From Undibacterium pigrum (GTDB lineage Bacteria > Pseudomonadota > Gammaproteobacteria > Burkholderiales > Burkholderiaceae_D), in NCBI RefSeq assembly GCF_003201815.1, contig NZ_QJKB01000006.1, positions 278,125 to 342,124 on the forward strand: DNA of 64,000 nucleotides. The letters are read 5' to 3'. Numbering within the stretch: position 1 is the first letter of the stretch; each line of letters begins with the position of its first letter. A model generated the notes under the pieces. It ran no database searches, was not told where the DNA came from, and was given only the letters and a program-made list of their open reading frames with translations. The translations under genes and the position numbers were made by a program. Shown here piece after piece: positions 53,966 through 62,551 of the stretch.

Positions 53966-55282
53966 TCATTGTGATTTGAGTTGTATCGCAGGTGTCACCT
54001 GGCATGCACGCCAGGTCGGGAACAATCCCGCTACTATCGCTGCCGTGACTGACATGACAAAGGTGATGGTCAGCATTTGCCAGTCCATGTGTGCTACGAC
54101 CGTCAGTTGTTTTGACTGCATGGCGATCAGGGCAAGTGCGCCAAAAGCCAGTATCAGACCGGCGACACCGCCAGCCAGGCCGATGACACTGCTTTCGATG
54201 AGAAATTGATTAAATATCTCTTTGCGGGATGCGCCCAGCGCACGTCGCACACCCACTTCCGATGCCCGTACAGAAAATTTCGCCAGCAAAAGCCCCACGG
54301 TATTGACCAGACACAGCATCAGAAAACCAAAGGCCAGCCATGCAGATAGTTTGTTATCGTTGCCGACGACTTTGGTTTCTTCCATCCATTCCATGACATT
54401 GAACAGCTTATTTTTTGCCTGGCGCATGTAGCGTCCCAGTTTGCGCTGGTCAGCGGCATAATTGTCGAGATAGCTTTGCAGTTCCTGACGCAGGCTTGCA
54501 GTCTTTAATTCAAACCAGAAACTTATCCACGTGCATTCAGAATTCAGCCTGCCCTGCCAGCCGGGTTCGGTGTCGCCAGTGCAGCCCATGCCGCCAGCGT
54601 GGGTGATTTCATGCCGGATGGCGCTTGCCAGGGGAATAAAGAAGTCTTCCTGCTCACCGAAGGTCGCATTGCGGCCAGCGAAACGGTAAAAGCGAGGGCT
54701 GGGTTCCCAGGGGCCAAGTACTCCCACGATCTGGAACTGGTGTCCTATCATGGTCAGGTACTGGCCAACGGGATTGGTTTTGCCATACAGTTTTTCAGCC
54801 AGCTTGTTGCCAAGTACTACAACATCCGTCGCCTTTGCATCATCGTTTTCCGTCCATGCCTGTCCATGCACAAAGGGCGTATCAAACATGGCAAAAAAAT
54901 CCTTGTTAGTGGCGACACCTTCTGATTCTATTGCCGGCAAGTCTTTGCGGGCCGGTTCTATGGCCATCAAGATGCCATACATCGCCGCGCGCCTCTCTCC
55001 AATTTTGGCAGACAGGTGATTCATTGCATCACGATAGCTCATCTGAATATCATTTGGCTCTTCACCAGGGGTGTAACCTTTCAATGGGCCGTTATCCATC
55101 AAGGGCATGAACAGACGATCGCTCTTTTGTGGTATCGGGTCACCCGACATCACATGCAAAATAGTCAGGGTAGAGATACTGGCAGCAACGCCAACAGCCA
55201 GGGTCAGCACCATCAGTGCGGTCAGTGCCGGGTTGCGGCGCAGGCTGCGCACACCAAGTAAAAAATAATATCGAAACATCAT
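53966..55282 (-). CDS. MacB/FtsX-type ABC permease
   Basis: A 438-residue permease with the same plan: N-terminal helix (about 18-40), periplasmic domain (about 45-310) and three helices at the end. The coupling motif is RASEVGVRRALGASRKEIF. The periplasmic part holds extra aromatic and charged segments compared with its partner (PWEPSPRFYRFAGRNATFG). Probably forms a heterodimer with the adjacent permease. The gene follows the ATPase gene by 8 bp. Confidence 0.9.
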   Translation of the reverse strand: MMFRYYFLLGVRSLRRNPALTALMVLTLAVGVAASISTLTILHVMSGDPIPQKSDRLFMPLMDNGPLKGYTPGEEPNDIQMSYRDAMNHLSAKIGERRAAMYGILMAIEPARKDLPAIESEGVATNKDFFAMFDTPFVHGQAWTENDDAKATDVVVLGNKLAEKLYGKTNPVGQYLTMIGHQFQIVGVLGPWEPSPRFYRFAGRNATFGEQEDFFIPLASAIRHEITHAGGMGCTGDTEPGWQGRLNSECTWISFWFELKTASLRQELQSYLDNYAADQRKLGRYMRQAKNKLFNVMEWMEETKVVGNDNKLSAWLAFGFLMLCLVNTVGLLLAKFSVRASEVGVRRALGASRKEIFNQFLIESSVIGLAGGVAGLILAFGALALIAMQSKQLTVVAHMDWQMLTITFVMSVTAAIVAGLFPTWRACQVTPAIQLKSQ

Positions 55283-55290
55283 GCGGCTCC

Positions 55291-56046
55291 TCAGGCAACT
55301 GCCGAACTATCAACTTCATTGGCCGAACTGCCTTCGCTTTTCCCGTCGGCTTTGGCATCATACAGAGATGGCATCTTGCGTACCAGGTCACTGACCTGAC
55401 CATCAATGATATGAACATTGCGCTGGGCACGAACCGCCAGTTCAGGATCATGGGTGACCATCAAAATGGTCGTGCCCTTGGCATTGATCTCTTCCAGCAA
55501 TTCCATGACGCTGCGCGCCATCTGGGTATCCAGGTTGCCGGTTGGTTCATCGGCCAGCAAGAGCTTGGGTGAGCCAGCCAGGGCGCGGGCGATGGCCACG
55601 CGTTGCTGCTGGCCGCCAGACAATTCAGCCGGGAAATGCTTCATGCGCGAGGCCAGGCCTACCTGTGCCAGTGCTGCTTCAATGCGGTCTTTACGTTCAG
55701 TCGCATTCAAGCCACGGTAACGCAGCGGTACGTCGACATTGTCGAATAAATTCAAGTCAGGAATCAGATTGAAACCCTGGAAGATGAAGCCCAGTTTTTC
55801 ATTGCGCAGGCGGGTGCGGGCATTGTCGTTCATGCCTTTGACATTGATGCCATCGAGCAGGTAATCACCGTCATTGAAGTCTTCCAGCAAACCAGCGATA
55901 TTCAGGAAAGTGGTCTTGCCTGAACCGGATGGTCCGGTGACGGTGACAAATTCACCTTCCTTGACATGGATGTCGAAGCCACGCAGGGCATGGGTCTCTA
56001 TCAGATGTGTACGGTAAACTTTGCTCAGATTTTTCATGCGTAACAT
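55291..56046 (-). CDS. ABC transporter ATP-binding protein (MacB/LolD type)
   Basis: A 251-residue ATPase with Walker A GPSGSGKT, Q-loop in GFIFQGFNLIPDL, signature LSGGQQQRVAIARAL, Walker B LLLADEPTGNLD and the switch His in MVTHD. The C-terminal 25 residues are a Ser/Asp-rich tail. It is separate from its permeases, whereas in E. coli MacB ATPase and permease are fused. Confidence 0.95.
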   Translation of the reverse strand: MLRMKNLSKVYRTHLIETHALRGFDIHVKEGEFVTVTGPSGSGKTTFLNIAGLLEDFNDGDYLLDGINVKGMNDNARTRLRNEKLGFIFQGFNLIPDLNLFDNVDVPLRYRGLNATERKDRIEAALAQVGLASRMKHFPAELSGGQQQRVAIARALAGSPKLLLADEPTGNLDTQMARSVMELLEEINAKGTTILMVTHDPELAVRAQRNVHIIDGQVSDLVRKMPSLYDAKADGKSEGSSANEVDSSAVA

Positions 56047-56064
56047 GGGATATTCCTTCTTGAT

Positions 56065-57333
56065 TTAATTGTTAATGGATACGCTATTGGCGTTCTCAAA
56101 TGTATCGGTACCTGATATCACGACTTTGTCGCCGTCTTTCAAACCACTGAGAATTTCTACTGCTGAAATACTGGTTGCACCCAACTTGATAGCACGACGC
56201 TGGGCAACGCCGTTTTCGACTACATAGACAAACCGTCCACCCTCTGCTTCAACGAAAGGGCCGCGCGGCAAAATCATGACGTTGGCTTTTTCTTCCATCA
56301 GCAATCTGGCCGAGACGCGCTGGCTTTGACGCAGGCCTTCAGGCTGTTTGTCGCTGAAACGAACTCTGGCAAGGATCTGGTTCTTCACCACTTCTGGCGA
56401 GATGGCGGTCAGCGTGCCCATGACCTTATTATTGTTGATCATGATCTCGGCCTTCATGCCCAGACCCAGGTCTGTCATATACGATTCAGGGATTTCGACT
56501 TCAACTTCAAGTTGCGACAAATCAACCAGGGTCATCAGTGCGGTATTGGCGGCCACCACGCTGCGATTGGAAATCGCCAGGCTGCCGATGATGCCGTCTA
56601 CCGGCGCACGCAATTTCAATTCTTCCACGCGGCGCTTGGCATAATCCATGCTCAGACGCTGACGTTGCAACTGGCTCATCTTGGTTTTTAATTCGAGGCT
56701 GACATCTTCGTTTTCCAGGTCAGCAGCCTGAGCCGCATGCTTGGCACGCAGCTCGGTTGAATGCATGGCATCCTGGGCTTTCAGGAAATCATTCTTGGCA
56801 ACCACACCGACGACACCGGCTGCCTCTATGCGCTGGAAGGCGCGCTGAGCAGCTACGCGGTCTATCTCGGCCTGGTCAGCGTCACGTCTGGCGATCAGCT
56901 TTTGCTTTTTTGCGAGGATTTGCTGGCGTGCGACTTCGGCTTCCAGTTGTTCGGTATTCGATTGCTCACGCTTCAACTGGTCATTCAGATCAGGGGACTC
57001 TATCTCGGCGACGATGTCGCCTTTTTTAACGGTCTCACCGGCATTGACTTTCAGGGTGACTGTGCCACCGGCACTGGAATACAGAGTGGGGCTGACTGCA
57101 GCAACTACCCTGCCATTGACTGCGGCATCCCTGACCAGATTGCCATGGCTGACAGCAGCAATACGCAAGCGCGATGCACTGACAGACTGGCTGCTGCCGC
57201 GCCAGGCTGACATCAGCAAGGCCAGGGCAGTGATGCCCACTACGCTGGCGGCAACTGCCATGATCACGCGTTTGCGTGTTTTCCCTTTGTCGGCTGATAA
57301 AACCATGTCCTGGCCTGAAGTGTCTCGTATCAT
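56065..57333 (-). CDS. MacA-like periplasmic adaptor protein
   Basis: A 422-residue adaptor with one N-terminal membrane helix (about 22-42), a biotinyl-lipoyl-like domain (SSAGGTVTLKVNAGETVKKGD), a long alpha-helical hairpin (about 105-215), a barrel-sandwich region (LRAPVDGIIGSL) and a C-terminal beta domain. It would link the permeases to a TolC-type outer-membrane channel; no such channel gene is in this operon. First gene after the sigma-54 promoter. Confidence 0.92.
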   Translation of the reverse strand: MIRDTSGQDMVLSADKGKTRKRVIMAVAASVVGITALALLMSAWRGSSQSVSASRLRIAAVSHGNLVRDAAVNGRVVAAVSPTLYSSAGGTVTLKVNAGETVKKGDIVAEIESPDLNDQLKREQSNTEQLEAEVARQQILAKKQKLIARRDADQAEIDRVAAQRAFQRIEAAGVVGVVAKNDFLKAQDAMHSTELRAKHAAQAADLENEDVSLELKTKMSQLQRQRLSMDYAKRRVEELKLRAPVDGIIGSLAISNRSVVAANTALMTLVDLSQLEVEVEIPESYMTDLGLGMKAEIMINNNKVMGTLTAISPEVVKNQILARVRFSDKQPEGLRQSQRVSARLLMEEKANVMILPRGPFVEAEGGRFVYVVENGVAQRRAIKLGATSISAVEILSGLKDGDKVVISGTDTFENANSVSINN

Positions 57334-57366
57334 GATGTATCCACTAAATTGTTTGCTTAATGATTA

Positions 57367-57381
57367 GCAGAAAGCGTGCCA
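57367..57381 (-). promoter_or_regulatory. Sigma-54 promoter of the exporter operon
   Basis: On the minus strand: TGGCACG-CTTT-CTGC. The -24 box (57375-57381) is perfect; the -12 box (57367-57370) has C for the first T. Transcription would start near 57355, about 22 bases before the adaptor ATG. The operon encodes its own NtrC-type activator. Confidence 0.78.
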
Positions 57382-57435
57382 GTTTTAAGTGATTGATTTA
57401 TATGGATATTTTTTGATGTGCGTTTGTCCGTCTTG

Positions 57436-57483
57436 TCCGTACGGCTGTCCGTACGGATGCGCGTACAAATGAGCGTACAAAAA
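57436..57483. repeat. Four 12-bp tandem repeats centred on GTAC
   Basis: Four units at exact 12-bp steps: TCCGTACGGCTG, TCCGTACGGATG, CGCGTACAAATG and AGCGTACAAAAA. The first two contain the palindrome CCGTACGG. They lie 55-100 bp upstream of the sigma-54 promoter, where NtrC-type activators bind, so I read them as an activator array. A further TTGTCCGT at 57424-57431 precedes them. Confidence 0.75.
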
Positions 57484-57509
57484 AAATCCCGCCTGTTCAG
57501 GGCGGGATT
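57476..57509 (-). terminator. Rho-independent terminator of the M48 peptidase gene
   Basis: On the minus strand a 9-bp stem (AATCCCGCC / GGCGGGATT, 7-base loop) is followed by eight T. It ends the M48 gene just before the repeat array of the next operon. Confidence 0.92.
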
Positions 57510-57529
57510 CTCGTGTGACCAGAACCGGG

Positions 57530-59374
57530 TCAGTGCAGGGCTTGCTGATGGCGCATGACCTGGTGTCTATGCCAGTAATGTCCTGAGACATTCTTGAATT
57601 CTTCACGTACCTTCTTGATGCCTGGCAGCTTGACCTTGGTACTCTTGGCACCCAGCATGCCTTTTTCCGGATGCTTGATGGTCAGGGTGTCTGACATCAT
57701 GCCATCTTCATATTCATAGGTCGCTACCCTGTCCCAGGAGACAGGTTCGGTTTCATCCGGTAGTATCCAGCCTGCATAGGTTACTTGTATGGTCTTGCCT
57801 TCTTTCAGGGAAAATTCCACAGGCGGGAAATAGCGCAGTACCAGTGCTTGCTCTTCTTCATTCGCCGGTTCATAGCGATAGGCCAGACTGTGTTCATGTG
57901 CCTGGGAAAAATCTTCTTCGTAGCTGGCCCACAGACGGTGCTCTATTTCATCGGCTGTTTGTATATCGCCTGCCCAGGTTTGTGCTGGTACGCTGGTGAC
58001 GATGGCACCATAGCCTGCTTCGGTCACGATATGGCCAACATTTTCCATGCGTTCCATCATCTTGGGATGACTGTCATAAGGATGCGGCACGCTGGCATGC
58101 TTCATGGTGGCGAGGAAATCGGATGAGCTGGCATAAGGGTGCAAGCCGGACGCCACGAATTGAGCAATCCCCAGACTGGAGCCCTGCCTTTCATTGCGTG
58201 AAAATAATTGACTTTCGATTTTTGAGCGGTAGTTCGCATAAGCCGCAATTTTGATGAGTGAATGAGTGACAGCAGCAGGCGCTATCACTTTGGCAGCAAT
58301 ACGGTCAGCCAGAAATTCACGGTTGCGGCTATTGCGTGCAGATGCAATTTCAAAAATCATGCGGTACAGGCACATCAGATAAAACACTGTAGGCACGTGG
58401 GCACTACTCATTTCAGCACAGTACTGGTCATACTGTGCCAGTTTGGGGCCAAGTGCAGCACTATTGGCAGTATCACCGCCGCGGAAGTGGGCCAGTTCAT
58501 GTGTCAGTACGGCATCTGCCTCGGACTGGCTAAGCAGACGCAGCAGCGGCAAGCTGATGAACAGGCTGCGCCCACGCAAACTTCTGCCACTGACATTCAA
58601 GGGTGATTCTGTCACAAAGAAATTGGCATCGATACCCGCAACAATATTCTCTGGTGCGCCAGTTTTCAGACGGGTAGCCAGATCGCGTATGCGTTGCCAC
58701 AAGCCCGGTGCGGCCTGTTCGCAAATGAGTTCCCCCTGTATCTGATGATCATTCCTGACGCGCTTGAAGATGCTGGCAATCACATAAAAAACTGCTATCG
58801 CAACAAAGATGACTGCGACGACGATCAACTTGATGGAGTAGCTGTGAAAGAAATAGGCAGTGACCCAGAACGACAGCCACATCAGCATGGCTCCCTGAGC
58901 GATGGTTCCGGCGGCGCAGCTTAAAGTGAGCAAGCGCCAGCCAGTGACAAAACTCAGGTATTGGGCTTTTTCATTTAAAAACGCAAAGGCACCCAGCAAT
59001 AACACACTGATCAACAAAACCACACCACCTGCCATGGTCCAGGCTGAGACTTTTCTGGCCATGGTGAATTGCCAGTTATCTGAGTAAGGAGCACATACCC
59101 GCTCTTTGTAACTGGCAGCTTCAGCGACTTCGCTTTCACAGATTTTTGAAGGAGGATACAGGCGGAAAAATTCTTGTTGCTGAAATTTTTCTTCAGCAGT
59201 TAATTTACTATCGCTGGTAATTTGCTGCGATACATAGGAAAGAAATTTTTCATCCTGTTTATTTTCCACATGCTGGGCGAACCAGTAAGTAAACAGAGGG
59301 ATCAAAAACAGGGATAGCAGAGAATACAGCAGTATTTTTGCTAAATCTTTTTTTAGAGTAAGTCCGGCAGACAT
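57530..59374 (-). CDS. M48 family membrane metallopeptidase
   Basis: A 614-residue membrane protein. Hydrophobic helices lie near 12-32, 112-133, 145-170 and 180-203. The zinc site is HELAH at 292-296, with E353 and D357 in NREFLADRIA completing the M48 signature. A cytoplasmic or periplasmic tail from about 450 has no domain I know. M48 peptidases such as HtpX take part in membrane protein quality control. It lies between two ABC exporter operons but has its own terminator and upstream region. Confidence 0.9.
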   Translation of the reverse strand: MSAGLTLKKDLAKILLYSLLSLFLIPLFTYWFAQHVENKQDEKFLSYVSQQITSDSKLTAEEKFQQQEFFRLYPPSKICESEVAEAASYKERVCAPYSDNWQFTMARKVSAWTMAGGVVLLISVLLLGAFAFLNEKAQYLSFVTGWRLLTLSCAAGTIAQGAMLMWLSFWVTAYFFHSYSIKLIVVAVIFVAIAVFYVIASIFKRVRNDHQIQGELICEQAAPGLWQRIRDLATRLKTGAPENIVAGIDANFFVTESPLNVSGRSLRGRSLFISLPLLRLLSQSEADAVLTHELAHFRGGDTANSAALGPKLAQYDQYCAEMSSAHVPTVFYLMCLYRMIFEIASARNSRNREFLADRIAAKVIAPAAVTHSLIKIAAYANYRSKIESQLFSRNERQGSSLGIAQFVASGLHPYASSSDFLATMKHASVPHPYDSHPKMMERMENVGHIVTEAGYGAIVTSVPAQTWAGDIQTADEIEHRLWASYEEDFSQAHEHSLAYRYEPANEEEQALVLRYFPPVEFSLKEGKTIQVTYAGWILPDETEPVSWDRVATYEYEDGMMSDTLTIKHPEKGMLGAKSTKVKLPGIKKVREEFKNVSGHYWHRHQVMRHQQALH

Positions 59375-59502
59375 AAGCGTAATCTATCCTGGTCATGAAA
59401 ACGAAGGAACGATGCTGATGAACAGGCCGGGCTACGAAGACGGCAGAGGACTCAGCAGACTGGATACAGGGAAGGGCGCTATCCGCCAATCACCTTTTGT
59501 AG

Positions 59503-59530
59503 AGCAAAAGTATAGGGAGATACTTTTGCT
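59503..59530. promoter_or_regulatory. Perfect 11-bp inverted repeat upstream of the M48 gene
   Basis: AGCAAAAGTAT and ATACTTTTGCT surround AGGGAG, 129 bp before the M48 start. It could be an operator or, read on the minus strand, a hairpin after the ABC permease gene, although no T-run follows. Confidence 0.5.
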
Positions 59531-59590
59531 AAAACAATCAAACTAAAGTCTGCTTACAATTAATACATTTTGTGTTTTTCCCTGGGGATA

Positions 59591-59617
59591 CATTTGCATG
59601 TCAGTTATTTGCAAATG
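59591..59617. repeat. Hairpin after the second ABC operon
   Basis: CATTTGCA (59591-59598) pairs with TGCAAATG (59610-59617) 20 bp past the permease stop. It may help end that transcript. No strong T-run follows on the minus strand. Confidence 0.4.
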
Positions 59618-59637
59618 CTCCTCCAGGGCAATTTTTC

Positions 59638-61203
59638 TCAGGCCACTGCGCGTCTGTTGTAAATATATCCGGTGGTCAGCGCACTCAGGCCCAGCATAAT
59701 TTGCCAGCTCATGGATTGCGTGTTGGCCACCCCATTGAAACCAAATATATCTATCATGGGCACCTTCACTGCATTCACTGCCACATACAGAGTAAACAAA
59801 AAGAGCGATAAAAAAGTACGCGGCGTTTTTGACAGGCGTCCCAGCAAACAGGCCACTGCACTCATGCTGAAAATACCGCTCAGCAAGGCCATCGCACGCA
59901 CAGGTTCATGCATGGACCAGCGGGCCGCAATAACCCCGGTCAATAGCAATCCAAGCAAGGCAGTGGCAGCAAACTGGCGTATATAGCGCTGGCTTATGCC
60001 ACCAGTGACTGCGCCTGTGATTTCACCAGTGCTGGTCTGATGATCGCGGCAGCTCATGTCACAGATAAGGATGGCCCATATGGCGATACTGATAGTCAAC
60101 AAGCCGGGCAGGGCAGTGATGCGTAAAAATATTCCAAGCATGGGCAAGACTAGCAAAGCCACGCCCGTCAGTGGATTGGTCGCTACCGTTAATGCCATGT
60201 CGGCACATATCTGGCCGGCCAGCCCGGGCAGTGTTTGTGCCAGGCGGAATAGTGGTTGTGACAAACGGGCAAAGGGCCGCAACAGGTGATTCAGCATGTT
60301 GATGGGAGAACGGCGTTTGCGGGTCTGGGCGACCTTGATGCGGTCTGGTGAAAAGCGGTGAAACAGCATTGTCGCGGGTAGTAAAGGCAACACAGCCAGC
60401 ACGGCACTGGCACAGCGCAAGGCCATCAGCTTGCCCGTCCATAAGCTGTCAGGAAGGAGTATGGGGCTTAGTTTTGCATTAAAGCTGGCGACGCCTACTG
60501 AAAAATGGGTAGTGCCCATTAACACTTTCAGGTTCGCTATCGATGTAGCCGAACCCATGAAGTCAATATACATAAAGGGATTGATTTCTCCCTGTATGCC
60601 ATTTCCGACTTTTTCCATCAAGGCGATTTGTGCAACCCAGATAAAAAAGAAAATAAGGTCGCCGAGTTTGCCCATCAGGATAGAATAACTATCAAACAAA
60701 ATCGCGCAACTGACCGAAAAAAATACCATGGGCAAGAGTACTGCTGCGTAAGTTTGCAGGTAGATCAGCAATTCAACTGGGCCTTCACCACGCAGCAAAT
60801 GGCAAACCAGCATGGCCCCCAGAAATGCAGCGATCAAGGCCAGTAGATACACTACTCCACCCAGCCAGCGCCCTAATAGAAAAATGCCGTTGCCGACCTG
60901 TGTGGCAGCGATGACTCCACCGCAACCGCTACGCATATCCTCTGCAATTCTGCCTCGTACCAGATAAAAACCAGCGAGGCCAAACAAGAGGCTTGCCAGC
61001 ATCGCACTGCCATAGGCGAGGGCTGAACTGGTGTACAGGACGCGTGCCTCTTTGATGGCGATCAAGGTCAGCCCCGAACGTGGATCGGGTATCATGCTCC
61101 AGGCCAGAGCGATAACCGCCAGCACGGTCACCACGCTGCTCAGGCGTCGCAGCCGCAGACGGGCTTCATTCAATACCAGAGTGGCTAACAGCGCGCCAGT
61201 CAT
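59638..61203 (-). CDS. ABC exporter permease, multi-helix
   Basis: A 521-residue integral membrane protein with about 10-12 hydrophobic segments and few charged loops. The start at 61203 overlaps the ATPase stop by 4 bases (ATGA), which fixes it. It has no periplasmic core domain, unlike the MacB-type permeases nearby. The partner ATPase type suggests export of a hydrophobic or natural-product substrate. The family is otherwise unclear to me. Confidence 0.8.
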   Translation of the reverse strand: MTGALLATLVLNEARLRLRRLSSVVTVLAVIALAWSMIPDPRSGLTLIAIKEARVLYTSSALAYGSAMLASLLFGLAGFYLVRGRIAEDMRSGCGGVIAATQVGNGIFLLGRWLGGVVYLLALIAAFLGAMLVCHLLRGEGPVELLIYLQTYAAVLLPMVFFSVSCAILFDSYSILMGKLGDLIFFFIWVAQIALMEKVGNGIQGEINPFMYIDFMGSATSIANLKVLMGTTHFSVGVASFNAKLSPILLPDSLWTGKLMALRCASAVLAVLPLLPATMLFHRFSPDRIKVAQTRKRRSPINMLNHLLRPFARLSQPLFRLAQTLPGLAGQICADMALTVATNPLTGVALLVLPMLGIFLRITALPGLLTISIAIWAILICDMSCRDHQTSTGEITGAVTGGISQRYIRQFAATALLGLLLTGVIAARWSMHEPVRAMALLSGIFSMSAVACLLGRLSKTPRTFLSLFLFTLYVAVNAVKVPMIDIFGFNGVANTQSMSWQIMLGLSALTTGYIYNRRAVA

Positions 61204-62078
61204 GCTGCCAGCTCCTGTGAAGCAGGTATTGCATAGCGTTGCGCCATCAGGGCTTCTTCCAGGCTGGGTGCAGCATGTAGTGCACCGGCACAAGGCTGAT
61301 GTGGGTGGGCGATACGCAAGCTCAATTGATTGCCCTGTTTTTGTGTTTGCAGGACATGCACTTTACTGCGCAGGGCATCATATTCATGGCTGGCGACTTC
61401 GGCTGTCCAGATCTGCCCATGTGCCTGTGCCAGGATTTCATCTGGCGTGGCACAGGTGATCAATCTCCCCTGGCGCATGATGGCCAGTTTGCTGGCGATG
61501 CTTTCCACGTCAGAAACGATGTGGGTGGACATGATCACCAGTTTCTTGAAACCCAGCTCACTGAGGAGGTGGCGAAAACGCAGGCGCTCTTCCGGGTCCA
61601 GTCCGGCGGTTGGCTCATCGACGATGAGGATGTCGGGATCATTCAGCAGGGCTTGTGCTATACCCAGGCGACGGCGCATGCCGCCTGAAAATGTGGATGC
61701 CTGGCGTCTGGCCTGCTCATGCAGGTTCACCATTTCGAGTAAATGCCTGATCCTGGCCGGGTCGCGTACGCCTTTGAGCGCAGCGAAATATTGCATGAAT
61801 TCCAGTGCAGTCAGGTTAGGATAAATACCAAAGTCCTGCGGCAAAAACCCCAGTCTCTGGCGTATGGCCTGCGGCTTTCTGACGATATCCTCACCCTGAA
61901 AAAGTATGCTGCCACTGCTGGGCCGCGTCAGGGTAGCCACCATTTGCATTAGCGTGGTTTTACCTGCGCCGTTGTGTCCAATCAGGCCGACCACACCTGT
62001 GTCCAGTGTGAGTGACAAGTCGTGTACGGCAGTCAGTTTCTTGCCAAAGTTTTTTGTGACATTCCGGATTTCCAGCAT
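61200..62078 (-). CDS. ABC transporter ATP-binding protein (CcmA/NatA-like)
   Basis: A 292-residue ATPase with Walker A GHNGAGKT, Q-loop in GFLPQDFGIYPNL, signature FSGGMRRRLGIAQAL, Walker B ILIVDEPTAGLD and switch His in MSTHIVSD. The C-terminal 80 residues form the accessory domain common in exporters of this group. Coupled to the permease gene by an ATGA overlap. Confidence 0.95.
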   Translation of the reverse strand: MLEIRNVTKNFGKKLTAVHDLSLTLDTGVVGLIGHNGAGKTTLMQMVATLTRPSSGSILFQGEDIVRKPQAIRQRLGFLPQDFGIYPNLTALEFMQYFAALKGVRDPARIRHLLEMVNLHEQARRQASTFSGGMRRRLGIAQALLNDPDILIVDEPTAGLDPEERLRFRHLLSELGFKKLVIMSTHIVSDVESIASKLAIMRQGRLITCATPDEILAQAHGQIWTAEVASHEYDALRSKVHVLQTQKQGNQLSLRIAHPHQPCAGALHAAPSLEEALMAQRYAIPASQELAA

Positions 62079-62312
62079 CTTGTCTCCCGCGTCATGATTT
62101 TATTTGAATGGGAAGACTGTAAAGAAAAGCGGTCGGCTTTGCCCCGGCATTGAGACAGAATGCGTAAATCGCGGTATGGAACGGCTGATTGCTTCTGGAG
62201 TCAGGGTTTTGAATAGACTCAGGAGACTATATTTTTTATAAAACGGTCAATGGGCTAATTGAAGCCTATACTGGCTTGTCACCAAGGCCTTGGTGTTCCC
62301 AGGAGTAAGATC

Positions 62313-62447
62313 ATGAGTAAAGTTCAGCAAAGTAACAAAGAAACCAAGAAGCAGGCGGCCAGTACGCCTAAAGAAAAGAAAGCCGCCAAGCAAGCCAAGA
62401 AAGAGGCTGGAACAGTTGTGCCATGGACGCAGCGTACGGGCGGATAA
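62313..62447 (+). CDS. Small Lys/Ala-rich protein
   Basis: A 44-residue protein, 12 of them Lys, with an AGGAG ribosome site 7 bases before the ATG. It begins MSKVQQSNKETKKQ and ends with the uncharged VVPWTQRTGG. It lacks membrane segments. Similar short basic proteins are common but uncharacterised. A 16-bp palindrome (CACCAAGGCCTTGGTG, 62280-62295) lies just upstream and may be an operator. The region 62079-62312 otherwise shows nothing. Confidence 0.65.
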   Translation: MSKVQQSNKETKKQAASTPKEKKAAKQAKKEAGTVVPWTQRTGG

Positions 62448-62491
62448 ACTAGATCTAGCAAGGCTTGATGGCCTGAATAACTGAAACAAGA

Positions 62492-62528
62492 CGGAGTTCC
62501 CCTTAGATAGAAATAAGAGAGAACTCCG
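62492..62528. terminator. Hairpin between convergent genes
   Basis: CGGAGTTC (62492-62499) pairs with GAACTCCG (62521-62528) across a 21-base loop. It lies between the small basic protein and the convergent DUF4214 gene. No clear T-run, so terminator activity is uncertain. Confidence 0.45.
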
Positions 62529-62551
62529 CACAGAACTACACATGCATCAAA

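Noticed and set aside
57436..57483. Short tandem repeats considered as a CRISPR array
   Set aside because: The units are directly joined without spacers and only 12 bp long. No cas gene is near.
57385..57651. Minus-strand frame giving YAHLYAHPYGQPYGQ-like repeats
   Set aside because: The amino-acid repeat is only the translation of the 12-bp DNA repeats; the frame crosses a strong terminator and the end of the M48 gene.
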